Source of the DNA: Rhodoblastus sp964425315
GTDB lineage: Bacteria > Pseudomonadota > Alphaproteobacteria > Rhizobiales > Beijerinckiaceae
Reading direction: 5' to 3'
Assembly (NCBI GenBank): GCA_964425315.1
Contig: CAYRNB010000004.1
Location: 1-64,000 of the forward strand
DNA: 64,000 nt
Within the stretch, counting starts at the first letter, position 1. Each line of letters begins with the position of its first letter. The notes below the pieces were generated by a model. That model saw nothing but the letters and a program-made list of their open reading frames with translations. It was not told the DNA's origin and did not search any database. Both the position numbers and the translations under genes were made by a program. Below, piece by piece: positions 16,997 through 25,471 of the stretch.

Positions 16997-18299
16997 GAAC
17001 GCGCTCCCCGGCCAATGTGGTCAATCTTTCCTGCAAGGCCGCGACGTCCAATCCGCGCCGGTCGGGCGCGCTTCTCGCATAGCCTTCTTCGACGAGACAG
17101 AAGCCGCTCGTCTCCGCGACGAGGGTCAAAGCGGGGGCGTTGTGGGCGCAGCCCTTGACGCAACCGGAGACATGGACGCGGCCGGCGTTGGCGCGCCAGA
17201 AAGGCGCAAGAGCGAGCGCCGTGGCGCGCACGTCGGCGAGCGCCGAATTGCAGGCGGGCGCGCCAGGACAGGCGGAAAAGGCCAGACGCGGATCGTCGGC
17301 GTCCAGCAGAAAACTTAAGCGGCCAAGATGGGCCGCGAGTTCGCCCGCGCCCTCATTCGACAGGCCGACCGCGAGAATCGCGCGCCAAGGCGTCAGGCGC
17401 AATTCCGTCGCGCCACAGCTTTCGGCTTCCGTCGCCAGAGCCTCCAGTTCTGCGGCCTCGATACGGCCGAACAACATTCCGGCGCCGACGAAATTTTCGC
17501 CACCGCAATTTTGCGCGCCGAGGATTTTCGAATAATTGGCGCAGTCATTGCGATGAGCGAAAGCGACGAAGCAATCCACGCGGCTTTTCGGTTTCGCCAT
17601 GGATTGCTTCGCTTCGCTCGCAATGACCAGAGCATCTTCGAGAAGCGGCGTAACGCCGATGCGCTGGACCAAGGCGCTCATGCGGCGCGCTTCGCCGCGC
17701 AAGCGCAAGAAATTGCGCGCCAGAATTTCCGCCGTGGCGATGAGATTTTTCGCATCCACCAGGCCCGCGTCTGCGCCGCCAAGCGCAACCGAAAAAAGCG
17801 GCGACGGCGTTGCGGCGACAGCGGAAAAATCCACATCGGTCGCAACGCCGTCGAGCGGCAGACAGCCGCCGCCATCGATGGAAAAGCCGAATTTTGGCGG
17901 CAAACGCCAGAGCGAATTTTCGCGCGTCAGCAACTCTTCGAGCGCGGCCGCAAAGGGCCGCGCATCAATCAGCGCGGTTGGATCGAAACCGGCGAGCGGA
18001 CTAGGAACGACATTGCGCACGCTTTCAGCGCGCGGATTGTCGTCGAGCAGGTCGAGGTCGAGAAAAGCCTCCTGCAGGGACGTAACATTTTCCGCGCTCA
18101 CGCCGCGCATTTGCAGGTTGGCGCGGGCGGAAAGATCGAAGGCGCCATTGCCGTAACGCCGCGCGAGCTCAGCAAGAATTTTCGCGCGCTCGAAGGAAAG
18201 GACGCCATTCGTCAGCCGCAGGCGGAAAATATAGCCGTCGCCGCTGAGCATGGGTGCGAGCGCGCCGGGACACCAGCCCTTGTGTAAATTTTCAACCAT
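16983..18299 (-). CDS. cobG: Precorrin-3B synthase CobG, carrying an in-frame palindromic insert
   Basis: 438 aa, a nitrite/sulfite-reductase-like monooxygenase that uses oxygen to form precorrin-3B, so the pathway is the aerobic type. The start KGWCPGALAPMLSGDG and the C-terminal cysteine set (FSACPGAPACNSALAD, then HVSGCVKGCAHN) for the Fe-S cluster and siroheme-like site are intact. In the middle, about 28 residues beginning VIASEAKQSMAKPK come from an 84-bp palindromic repeat, which keeps the frame. The insert falls between domains, so function may survive. It overlaps cobN by eight bases. Confidence 0.9.
   Translation of the reverse strand: MVENLHKGWCPGALAPMLSGDGYIFRLRLTNGVLSFERAKILAELARRYGNGAFDLSARANLQMRGVSAENVTSLQEAFLDLDLLDDNPRAESVRNVVPSPLAGFDPTALIDARPFAAALEELLTRENSLWRLPPKFGFSIDGGGCLPLDGVATDVDFSAVAATPSPLFSVALGGADAGLVDAKNLIATAEILARNFLRLRGEARRMSALVQRIGVTPLLEDALVIASEAKQSMAKPKSRVDCFVAFAHRNDCANYSKILGAQNCGGENFVGAGMLFGRIEAAELEALATEAESCGATELRLTPWRAILAVGLSNEGAGELAAHLGRLSFLLDADDPRLAFSACPGAPACNSALADVRATALALAPFWRANAGRVHVSGCVKGCAHNAPALTLVAETSGFCLVEEGYARSAPDRRGLDVAALQERLTTLAGERVLERL
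17544..17627. repeat. 84-bp palindromic repeat, copy B, inside cobG
   Basis: Begins GTCATTGCGATGAGCG and ends CGCTCGCAATGAC, with the same two arms and the same 84-bp length as the copy at 11622-11705 but a different loop. 84 bases equal 28 codons, so the cobG frame is undisturbed. No clear target duplication is visible at its borders. Protein-coding palindromes of this kind are known from Rickettsia (RPE); whether this one is related is not known. Confidence 0.85.
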
Positions 18300-21200
18300 C
18301 TTGGCCTCGCATTTCCGCGAGAATCGCGGCGGTGGAATTGCGCCGCGACGTCCAAAAGCCGCGCCTTTCCGCTTCGAAAAATTTCTCCGCGATCGAACGC
18401 GCCGCGCGCGGATTTTCTTTTTCGAGAAAAGCGCGCACTTTTTCGTCGCCGCAGACGGCGTCGAACAGAAGATCGAAATGCCGCCCTTCGACGGCGTCGC
18501 TCAAGGCGGCGAAAGCGAAAAGATTATCCACCGTCTCGGCGATTTCCGCCGCGCCGGAAAAGCCATGCCGCATCATGCCGGCCAGCCACAGCGGATTGGT
18601 CGCGCGGGCGCGGACGACACGGGAAATCTCCTCCTCGAGCGCGCGGACCTTCGTATTTTCAGTTTCGGTCGTATCGACATGATAGAGCGCCGGCTTCGCG
18701 CCGAGAAACTCCGCCGCTGCGGCAAAGCCGCCTTCATGCGTCGCGAAAGCATCGGCGTTGAGGATGTCCTGGCCGGGAAGGTCCTGAGCATGGACGAAAG
18801 CGTCGGCGTCGCGCACGCGCGCGGCGAAATTTCCTCCGCCCTGCCCCGGCGCCAAAGGCGCGCCCTGGGCGCCATAGGCGCAGCCGCTGGCGGCTAAATA
18901 TTTCTGCGCCAGTTCGGCGCGATCACGCCACTGCCCCGCCGACAAGGCGGAAGAAAGATCGACGCCGTAGGCGCCGGGCAAGGCGCCGAAGATGCGGCGC
19001 GGCTCGACCTCTCCGGCGAGCGGATTTTCTTCGCGCGCCTCGTCGAGCGCCGCGACCGCCCGCACGGCGGAATCGAACGCTTCGATCTGCTGCGGGAAGA
19101 CATCGCGAAAAAGGCCGGAAATGCGCAGGGTCACATCGACGCGCGGTCGGCCAAGTTTCGGCAGCGGCAAAATTTCGTAGCCGCTCATGCGGGTGGAGGC
19201 CGCGTCCCAGAGCGGCCGGACGCCGAGCAAAGCAAAGGCCTGCGCGAGATCGTCGCCGCCGGTGCGCATCGAGGCGCTGCCCCAGAGGTCGATCACCATG
19301 CGCCGCGGCCATTCGCCGTGATCCTGCAGATAGCGATCGAGAACTTCCTGCGCCAGGCGCTGGCCGATTTCCCAGGCGGTGCGCGTCGGTATGGCGCGCG
19401 GATCGACGGAAAAAAGATTTCTCCCCGTCGGCAACACGTCCTTGCGGCCGCGGCCCGGCGCGCCAGCAGGCGAAGGTTCGATAAAACCGCCGTTGAGCGC
19501 GTGGACGAGCGCATCCATTTCCGCCGCGCCGCAGGCGCCGATTTTCGCCGCCATTTCCGCGCGCTCGCCTTCGCCATAGGCCGCCAGCATTTCGTCCCGC
19601 AGCGCGCCTTGCGGCGAAAGGCCGAAAACATGCAGCCCGTCATTGATGCGCATGTCTTTCACATCGCAAAGCCAGGCGTCGAGTTTCGCCAAAGCGTCCT
19701 CGCCTTTTTTACGCGCGCCGCATTCTTGCAGGATGCCGGCGGATTCGGCGCGCTGCAGGATGAGATCAGCGAGCATTTTCGCGCGGCGCGAATCGAGATT
19801 TTGCGCCTCGGCGAATTCGTCGAACAAAGTTTCGATTTCGGCGATCGCCCCATGGGCGCCCGCCTTGCGCAAAGGCGGCGTGAGATGGCTGACGATGACG
19901 GCGGAAGAACGGCGCTTCGCCTGCGCCGCCTCGCCTGGGTTGTTGACGATAAACGGATAGATCAATGGCGTGGGGCCGAGCGTGATTTCCGGCGCGCAAT
20001 CTTCCGCCAGAGCCACGCTCTTGCCCGGCAGCCATTCGAGCGACCCATGCGCGCCGCAATGGATGAGCGCGTCGATTTCTTCGATCTCGCGCAAGAAGAG
20101 GTAGAAGGCGAGAAAACCATGTCGCGGCGGCAGGGCCATGTCGTGATAGTCGCTCTTGCGGTTCTCCGCAGAGCCGCGATCGGGCTGAAGCGCCACGATG
20201 ATTTTGCCTAGCCTTGTGAAACGAAAGGTGAAATGGCCGTCGCGAAAATTGGCGTCTTGTTCCGGCCTCCCCCAGGCGGCGTCGAGACGCGCATCGAAAT
20301 CTTCCGGCAGCGTTTCGAGAAAAGCGCGATAGGCGGCGAGCGTAAGCGTCGCCTGCAACGGACCCGATTGCAGCTCTTCGATCAAGGCGTCGGGCGCCGG
20401 CGCGGCGCAATAGCCTTCGGCTGCAAGCCGCTCCAGAATGGCGGCGGCGCTGCGCGGAACGTCCAATCCCACCGCGTAAGAAGCGCGTCCGCCCTTGGCG
20501 GGATAATCGGAGAGGATGAGCGCGAGCTTCTTGTCGGCGTTGGGCTTGCGCCGCAGCCGCGCCCAGGCGGCGGCGAGCGCCGCGACGAAATCTACGCGCG
20601 ACGCCTCCGGCTCGTGGCGGGCCGGGGCGAATTGCAGCGCCTCGTCCTTTTCCTGCGCGCGCTTGAACGAAATGGCGCGCGAAACGATGCGCCCATCCAC
20701 TTCCGGCAAAACCACATTCATGGCGAGATCGGCGGCGGAAAGGCCGCGCTGCGACTCCCGCCATTGCGCCGCTTCCGCGCCGGACAATATGACCTGCAGC
20801 ACCGGCGCGTCGGCGGAATCCAACACGCCGCCGCCGTCGAGTCGCGCCGAAAAGGCGGTGGCGTTGAGGATCACGTCCGGCTTTTCCGCCGCGATGAGTT
20901 CGGCGAGCGGCGCGCAGGCGCCCGGGTCCTTGAGGCTTGAAACATAAAGGCTGACGACGCGGAAATTCTCACGCGCCAGAGCAACGGCCAGAGCCGTAAC
21001 CGGCGACGTATCGGCAGCCAGATAAGCGCTGCGGTAAAACACGACCAGCGCCGTCGCCGCGCCTTTGGCCGCCTGCGAACAGGCCGGCGCGAAAAGGCCG
21101 AAGGGCGGAACCGGCTTCGGCGGCGGCGCGATATGGCCGCGGCCGATCTTGCCGCCGAGGAAATCGAGACAAGCGGCGATATTGTCCGGCCCGCCTTCGC

Positions 21201-21621
21201 GGAAATAGGCCGAAATCAGCCGCAGGTCGGCGACGTCGAGCGTGGAGGCTTGATCGAGCCGCGTATCCTCCATGGCTTCGCCGGGGACCACAGCGAGAAT
21301 GAAGCCATGTTTGCGGGCGGCGGCGGCCAGTTCCTCCACTCCGTAGCGCCAATAGTCCATTCCGCCGAGCAGCCGAACCAGAACGAGACGCGCGCGCGCG
21401 CAAACCTTCTCGATATAGAGATCGACGGAAAAAGGATGTTTCAACTGCGCGAGCGACGCCAGCCGCAGGCTCGCATGGCGCGAAGGATCGCGCGCCTGCG
21501 CCAGCAGCGACAGGTCGCTGTCGGCGAAGGAAAGGAAGACAATATCCGCAGGCGTCTGTTCGAGATCGACGGCCTGGGCCGCCTCGTCGAAAGAACGCTG
21601 ATGCGTGCGGACGAGATGCAT
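18292..21621 (-). CDS. cobN: Cobaltochelatase subunit CobN
   Basis: 1109 aa, the large subunit of the ATP-dependent cobaltochelatase, which inserts cobalt into hydrogenobyrinate a,c-diamide with CobS and CobT (not in this window). Recognised stretches include VLVRLLGGMDYWRYGVEEL, DALIHCGAHGSLEWLPGKSV with the metal-handling histidines, PFIVNNPGEAAQAKRRSSAV, and the C-terminal HVDTTETENTKVRALEEEI. It is somewhat shorter than the 1,250-1,280 aa common for CobN, but both ends look complete. It starts five bases after the cobW stop. Confidence 0.93.
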   Translation of the reverse strand: MHLVRTHQRSFDEAAQAVDLEQTPADIVFLSFADSDLSLLAQARDPSRHASLRLASLAQLKHPFSVDLYIEKVCARARLVLVRLLGGMDYWRYGVEELAAAARKHGFILAVVPGEAMEDTRLDQASTLDVADLRLISAYFREGGPDNIAACLDFLGGKIGRGHIAPPPKPVPPFGLFAPACSQAAKGAATALVVFYRSAYLAADTSPVTALAVALARENFRVVSLYVSSLKDPGACAPLAELIAAEKPDVILNATAFSARLDGGGVLDSADAPVLQVILSGAEAAQWRESQRGLSAADLAMNVVLPEVDGRIVSRAISFKRAQEKDEALQFAPARHEPEASRVDFVAALAAAWARLRRKPNADKKLALILSDYPAKGGRASYAVGLDVPRSAAAILERLAAEGYCAAPAPDALIEELQSGPLQATLTLAAYRAFLETLPEDFDARLDAAWGRPEQDANFRDGHFTFRFTRLGKIIVALQPDRGSAENRKSDYHDMALPPRHGFLAFYLFLREIEEIDALIHCGAHGSLEWLPGKSVALAEDCAPEITLGPTPLIYPFIVNNPGEAAQAKRRSSAVIVSHLTPPLRKAGAHGAIAEIETLFDEFAEAQNLDSRRAKMLADLILQRAESAGILQECGARKKGEDALAKLDAWLCDVKDMRINDGLHVFGLSPQGALRDEMLAAYGEGERAEMAAKIGACGAAEMDALVHALNGGFIEPSPAGAPGRGRKDVLPTGRNLFSVDPRAIPTRTAWEIGQRLAQEVLDRYLQDHGEWPRRMVIDLWGSASMRTGGDDLAQAFALLGVRPLWDAASTRMSGYEILPLPKLGRPRVDVTLRISGLFRDVFPQQIEAFDSAVRAVAALDEAREENPLAGEVEPRRIFGALPGAYGVDLSSALSAGQWRDRAELAQKYLAASGCAYGAQGAPLAPGQGGGNFAARVRDADAFVHAQDLPGQDILNADAFATHEGGFAAAAEFLGAKPALYHVDTTETENTKVRALEEEISRVVRARATNPLWLAGMMRHGFSGAAEIAETVDNLFAFAALSDAVEGRHFDLLFDAVCGDEKVRAFLEKENPRAARSIAEKFFEAERRGFWTSRRNSTAAILAEMRGQDG

Positions 21622-21626
21622 GGCCT

Positions 21627-22661
21627 CTACGCCGATAACGCCGCGGCGATGGCGTCGCGGTCGAAACCTTTCTGGCCGATCACCACCAGGCGCCCGCTCC
21701 GCTCTTCGCCGGCGCGCCAGGGGCGGTCGAACTGATGCGAAAAACGCGCGCCGACGCCCTGGACCAGCAGCCGCATCGGTTTGCCCAGAACCTCGACAAA
21801 ACCCTTCATGCGCAAGACGTCGTGGTCGCGCGCCAGTTCCGCCAGACGCGCCGACAGGGCGGCGGGATCGGCGATCGCGTTGAGCGGCAGCACGAAAGAG
21901 TCGAAATCGTCGTGATCATGCTCGCCTTCGGCGTCATGATGGGAGGGGCGCGCGTCAAGATCGTCCTCGGCGGCGGCGCCCATGCCGAGCAGAACTTCCG
22001 CATCCAGATGTCCGTGCCGGGTAGGCAGAATCTTGACCGCCCGGCAAACGGCGGCCTCGATTTCCGCGCGAATCCTGGCCAGATCCGGTTCCGGGAGAAG
22101 GTCGGCCTTGTTGAGCAGGATGAGGTCGGCGCAGAGCAGCTGGTCCTCGTAAACCTCTTCCAGCGGATTGTCGTGATCGAGCGAGGGGTCCTGGGCGCGC
22201 TGGGCGGCGAGCTTTTCCTCGTCCTCGGCGAACCGTCCGTCCGCCACCGCGGCGGCGTCCACCACGGCGATCACGCCGTCGACCGTAAGCCTGGCGCGAA
22301 TATCCGGCCAGTCGAAAGCCTTGATCAAAGGCTTGGGCAGCGCGAGACCGGAGGTTTCGATGATGATGTGGTCGGGGCGCGGTTCGCGCGCCAGAAGACC
22401 TTCTATGGCGGGGAGGAAATCGTCGGCGACGGTGCAGCACAGACAGCCGTTGGCCAGTTCGACGATATTTTCTTGCCCGCAGGCTTCGACGCCGCAATTG
22501 CGTAAAATTTCGCCATCGACGCCGACATCGCCGAATTCGTTGATGACCAGCGCCAGCCGCCGGCCACGCGCTTCGCTGAGCACATGGCGGATCAGGGTCG
22601 TCTTGCCCGCGCCCAGAAAGCCGGTGACGATGGTGACGGGGATTTTGGCGAGGCCGGCCAT
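21627..22661 (-). CDS. cobW: CobW G3E-family GTPase
   Basis: About 344 aa. G3E GTPases of this type act as metal chaperones; CobW is thought to help supply cobalt for cobalamin. The P-loop TGFLGAGKTTL is at the N terminus, followed by the CLCC metal-binding motif in ANGCLCCTVADD, LNKADLL for guanine recognition and a histidine-rich stretch (EGEHDHDDFD). The ATG at 22661 is preferred over a TTG at 22676. It is the first gene behind the cobalamin riboswitch. Confidence 0.92.
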   Translation of the reverse strand: MAGLAKIPVTIVTGFLGAGKTTLIRHVLSEARGRRLALVINEFGDVGVDGEILRNCGVEACGQENIVELANGCLCCTVADDFLPAIEGLLAREPRPDHIIIETSGLALPKPLIKAFDWPDIRARLTVDGVIAVVDAAAVADGRFAEDEEKLAAQRAQDPSLDHDNPLEEVYEDQLLCADLILLNKADLLPEPDLARIRAEIEAAVCRAVKILPTRHGHLDAEVLLGMGAAAEDDLDARPSHHDAEGEHDHDDFDSFVLPLNAIADPAALSARLAELARDHDVLRMKGFVEVLGKPMRLLVQGVGARFSHQFDRPWRAGEERSGRLVVIGQKGFDRDAIAAALSA

Positions 22662-22767
22662 TCGAACGCGCTCCAACCGGGCGCGCGGCGAGGATTCGCC
22701 CTTCCGGCCGCGGAACGGTCCGCCGCCGAAACGCGACGGGAGCGCCCCGCCCCTCGCGAATCTGTCC

Positions 22768-22935
22768 GACGGCAGGTCTCCTGGCTCATGGGTCGAGCGC
22801 CGTGCGCCGCCTTCCCGATCCGTTCTGGATCAGTGGCTTTTTGGCGTCCGGCTTCCCATTCACAGTTGCGGGGGCAGCCGCGGTTTCGGGCCGAAACATG
22901 GACCCTGCCGCATTCCCTTTTCCGTCAAGCGGCAA
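22768..22935 (-). promoter_or_regulatory. Cobalamin (AdoCbl) riboswitch upstream of cobW
   Basis: Read on the minus strand, the leader holds the conserved CTGCCCCCGCAACTG (22863-22877), the B12-box core GCCACTG (22831-22837), CGGGAAGG (22810-22817) and the closing GAGCCAGGAGACCTGC (about 22772-22787), in the right order and spacing. This class turns off downstream genes when adenosylcobalamin binds. It lies about 100 bases before cobW and so should control the nine-gene cobW-cobM operon. Confidence 0.95.
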
Positions 22936-22981
22936 TCTTGTTAGGCGCGGGCGTCTCTCAAGTCAATCGGCCGGACGACGA

Positions 22982-23014
22982 AGAAAATCCCTCCGCGGCG
23001 CGCGCCGCGGAGGG
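22982..23014 (-). terminator. Rho-independent terminator after the L,D-transpeptidase gene
   Basis: A perfect 26-base palindrome (13-bp stem, starting CCCTCCGCGGCGC, 22989-23014) followed on the minus strand by ATTTTCT. It lies 31 bases past the stop of the L,D-transpeptidase gene and just before the riboswitch leader, so it separates the two transcripts. Confidence 0.8.
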
Positions 23015-23045
23015 TCTGCAAACTCGTCGAACGCGCGCCTACAGC

Positions 23046-23663
23046 TCAGTAAGCGTCTGATTCGACTACAACTTTGGTGCCGACATGAACGCGATTGTAT
23101 AGATCGATCGCATCGATGTCGCGCATGCGGATGCAGCCCGACGACACATGCTGGCCGATCAGGTCGGGCTCATTGGTGCCGTGAATGCGATATTCCGTGT
23201 CCTTGCCGTTCTTGTACAGGTAGAGGGCGCGCGAACCGAGCGGATTGTCGGGGCCGCCGGGCAGGCCGCCGGCCTCGCGCGTCGGCGCCAGATGCGGCCA
23301 GCGCGCGACCATGTCGGCCGGCGGCATCCAGCCCGGCCATTTTTCCATCTTGCCGACATAGACGGTGCCCGACCAACCCTGCCCGCCCTTGCCGGTAGCG
23401 ACGCCATAGCGTATCGCCTTATGATGCGGGAGCGAATAATAAAGGAAATTCTTGAACGTATCGACGGTGATGGTGCCGGGCGGCTCGCCGGTCGGATCGT
23501 TGACAATATATCGGCCATACTCCCCACCGACGTCGCCCTTGGGCGCAAGGGACATGAATTCCTTGTCCTGGGCGCTTAACTTCGGATTGGGCGTGCTGGT
23601 CATGTTGCATCCCGCCAGCGCCACCGAGACCAACGCAATACAAGTCAATGTTCGAAATTTCAT
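23046..23663 (-). CDS. L,D-transpeptidase (YkuD/ErfK family) lipoprotein
   Basis: 205 aa. The N terminus is a lipoprotein signal (ALVSVALAGC), so it is an envelope protein anchored by lipid. The YkuD catalytic motif is complete: IHGTNEPDLIGQHVSSGCIR with the histidine and the active cysteine in SSGCIRM. Such enzymes form 3-3 peptidoglycan crosslinks or attach proteins to peptidoglycan; which one cannot be told. It is a single gene with its own terminator and is followed by the cobalamin riboswitch. Confidence 0.93.
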   Translation of the reverse strand: MKFRTLTCIALVSVALAGCNMTSTPNPKLSAQDKEFMSLAPKGDVGGEYGRYIVNDPTGEPPGTITVDTFKNFLYYSLPHHKAIRYGVATGKGGQGWSGTVYVGKMEKWPGWMPPADMVARWPHLAPTREAGGLPGGPDNPLGSRALYLYKNGKDTEYRIHGTNEPDLIGQHVSSGCIRMRDIDAIDLYNRVHVGTKVVVESDAY

Positions 23664-24134
23664 CGTCCGGCCCCAATTTGCCGCACCGCACGAGCGCCAC
23701 GGGTCGGTTAATACTTACCATAAACGGAAAGGACGTCACGATTTACCGTCGCCCGGCGTTTAGATCGGATTGAAAATCACGTTTCCTGTGGCGGCGGAGC
23801 AACAGTAAACGACTTCCACAGGCCCACAGGCACGGCCGAGCTAAAGCTTGATGGGACGTAGACTTTAGTTGTAACCTCTAAACACCGTTGGACAGAGGCC
23901 GGGATTGGCGCGATTGTTCGAGACGCGCGCTTGACGCGCCCGCAGGTCCTCAGCGCCGTAAGACGCCGCGAGGACCGCGCAGGAAAAATCGAAAGCCGTT
24001 CCTTCTTGAGCGGACGGCGGCGATAAAAACATCCGGAGCGGCCAGCGGACCATCGGGATCGTGGCGCGCGCGGGAGTCTCTTCGGTAGGTTTTTCCGTGG
24101 AGGCGATCGGAGGAAACGCAGTTTACGGGCCTGA
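23664..24134. other. Intergenic region without a recognised gene
   Basis: 471 bases between the divergent L,D-transpeptidase and deacetylase genes. It must hold both promoters. Open frames in it have no start signals or family motifs. I saw no tRNA, clear hairpin terminator or regulator box. A small RNA cannot be excluded. Confidence 0.5.
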
Positions 24135-25070
24135 ATGAATAATACGCTGTTGATTACCCATCCCTCGGGACTGGCGCACGACAATGGACCGGGCCATCCC
24201 GAACGCCCCGATCGTGTGCGCGTCATCGAAAGAATCCTCGAACACGAAAAATTCATGCCGCTGATTCGGGAGCAGTCGGCTCTCGGCTCGCGCGAACAGC
24301 TCCTGCGCGTCCATCCCGAATCCTACGTCCGGGCGCTCGAGGAGACCTCGCCGCGCCAGGGCTATGCCCGCCTCGACAGCGATACGACCATGAGCCCCGG
24401 CACGCTAGACGCGGCCTTTCGCGCCATCGGCGGCGCCTGCCAGGCGGTGGACGAGGTCATGCGCCGCGACGTGCATAATGCTTTCGTCGCCATGCGGCCG
24501 CCCGGCCATCACGCCGAGCGGGCGACGCCCATGGGATTCTGCTTTTTCAACAATGCCGCCGTTGCGGCGCGCCACGCCCTCGCCGTCCATGGCGCGCAAA
24601 GGGTCGCCATCATGGATTTCGACGTCCATCACGGCAATGGCACACAGGACATCTTCTGGGCCGACGAAAGGGTCATGTATTGCTCGACCCATGAAATGCC
24701 GCTTTACCCCGGCACCGGATCGACCCTCGAGCGCGGCGAATACGACAATATCGTCAACGCCCCGCTCAACGCCGGCGACGCGGGACCTCAGTTTCGCGAG
24801 GCGATGGAGGTCGCCATTTTGCCGCGGCTTATGGATTTTGGTCCCGATCTCCTCATCATTTCCGCCGGCTTCGACGCCCATCTCCGCGATCCGCTCGCCA
24901 ATATCAATCTGGTCGAGGCGGATTACGCCTGGGCGACCGCCAAGCTCATGGAGGTCGCCGACCGCAAATGCGGCGGCCGCGTCGTCTCGCTGCTTGAAGG
25001 CGGCTATGATCTCGATGGCCTGGCGCGCTCCGTCGCCGCCCACGTGCTTACCTTGATGGGCGGCCTGTAA
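24135..25070 (+). CDS. Histone deacetylase/AcuC/AphA-family zinc amidohydrolase
   Basis: 311 aa, an arginase-fold deacetylase of the HDAC superfamily. The catalytic histidine pair is in RPPGHHAERA (about residues 121-130), the zinc ligands are in MDFDVHHGNGTQ (160-171) and SAGFDAHLRDPL, and the end motif is LEGGYDLDGL. Bacterial members act on acetylated polyamines, acetoin-related enzymes or other small amides; the substrate is unknown here. It stands as a single gene on the plus strand. Confidence 0.92.
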   Translation: MNNTLLITHPSGLAHDNGPGHPERPDRVRVIERILEHEKFMPLIREQSALGSREQLLRVHPESYVRALEETSPRQGYARLDSDTTMSPGTLDAAFRAIGGACQAVDEVMRRDVHNAFVAMRPPGHHAERATPMGFCFFNNAAVAARHALAVHGAQRVAIMDFDVHHGNGTQDIFWADERVMYCSTHEMPLYPGTGSTLERGEYDNIVNAPLNAGDAGPQFREAMEVAILPRLMDFGPDLLIISAGFDAHLRDPLANINLVEADYAWATAKLMEVADRKCGGRVVSLLEGGYDLDGLARSVAAHVLTLMGGL

Positions 25071-25122
25071 GCGGGCGACGGCGCGGGCGTGGCCCTGAGG
25101 CGAAAAAGGCGCTTGCAAAGCC

Positions 25123-25329
25123 TCAGGCGACACGCCCCCTGGCGTGGAAAAGCGTCGGCGCGGCGCGCTCGCCCCGCGGCGCGGCGCAATCCTGCTCGGA
25201 TCTTTCCGGCGCAAATAGCTCGGCGGCGACCGCCGCCAGGCCGATCTCGCGATAAAGTCGCGCCTGAAGGTCGCGCGCCTCCTGACGGCGCGTGCGTGTC
25301 GGCGCATGCAGAAGGTCTTGATGGCTCAT
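25123..25329 (-). CDS. Small hypothetical protein
   Basis: 68 aa if started at the ATG at 25329 (SHQDLLHAPTRTRRQ). It is charged, has no membrane span, and carries a likely amphipathic helix (ARDLQARLYREIGLAAVAAEL). No good ribosome-binding site is visible and I do not recognise the family. It lies alone between the deacetylase and the amidase operon. Confidence 0.4.
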   Translation of the reverse strand: MSHQDLLHAPTRTRRQEARDLQARLYREIGLAAVAAELFAPERSEQDCAAPRGERAAPTLFHARGRVA

Positions 25330-25471
25330 GGTTTTACTCGCTTTACTCGAATCGCCGGCCGAACGCGCCGGCAAACCTTTGTCGCGCGCGACGCCGGTTT
25401 GGTTCAAACTTGAGCCATTAACGTAAAATCGCCGTTAACTGAGCAGCTTGAGGCATGTCCTGAAAAGAGGC

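Noticed and set aside
11622..17627. The 84-bp repeats as a CRISPR array
   Set aside because: Only two copies exist, nearly 6 kb apart, without spacers of regular size or cas genes. They are palindromic elements.
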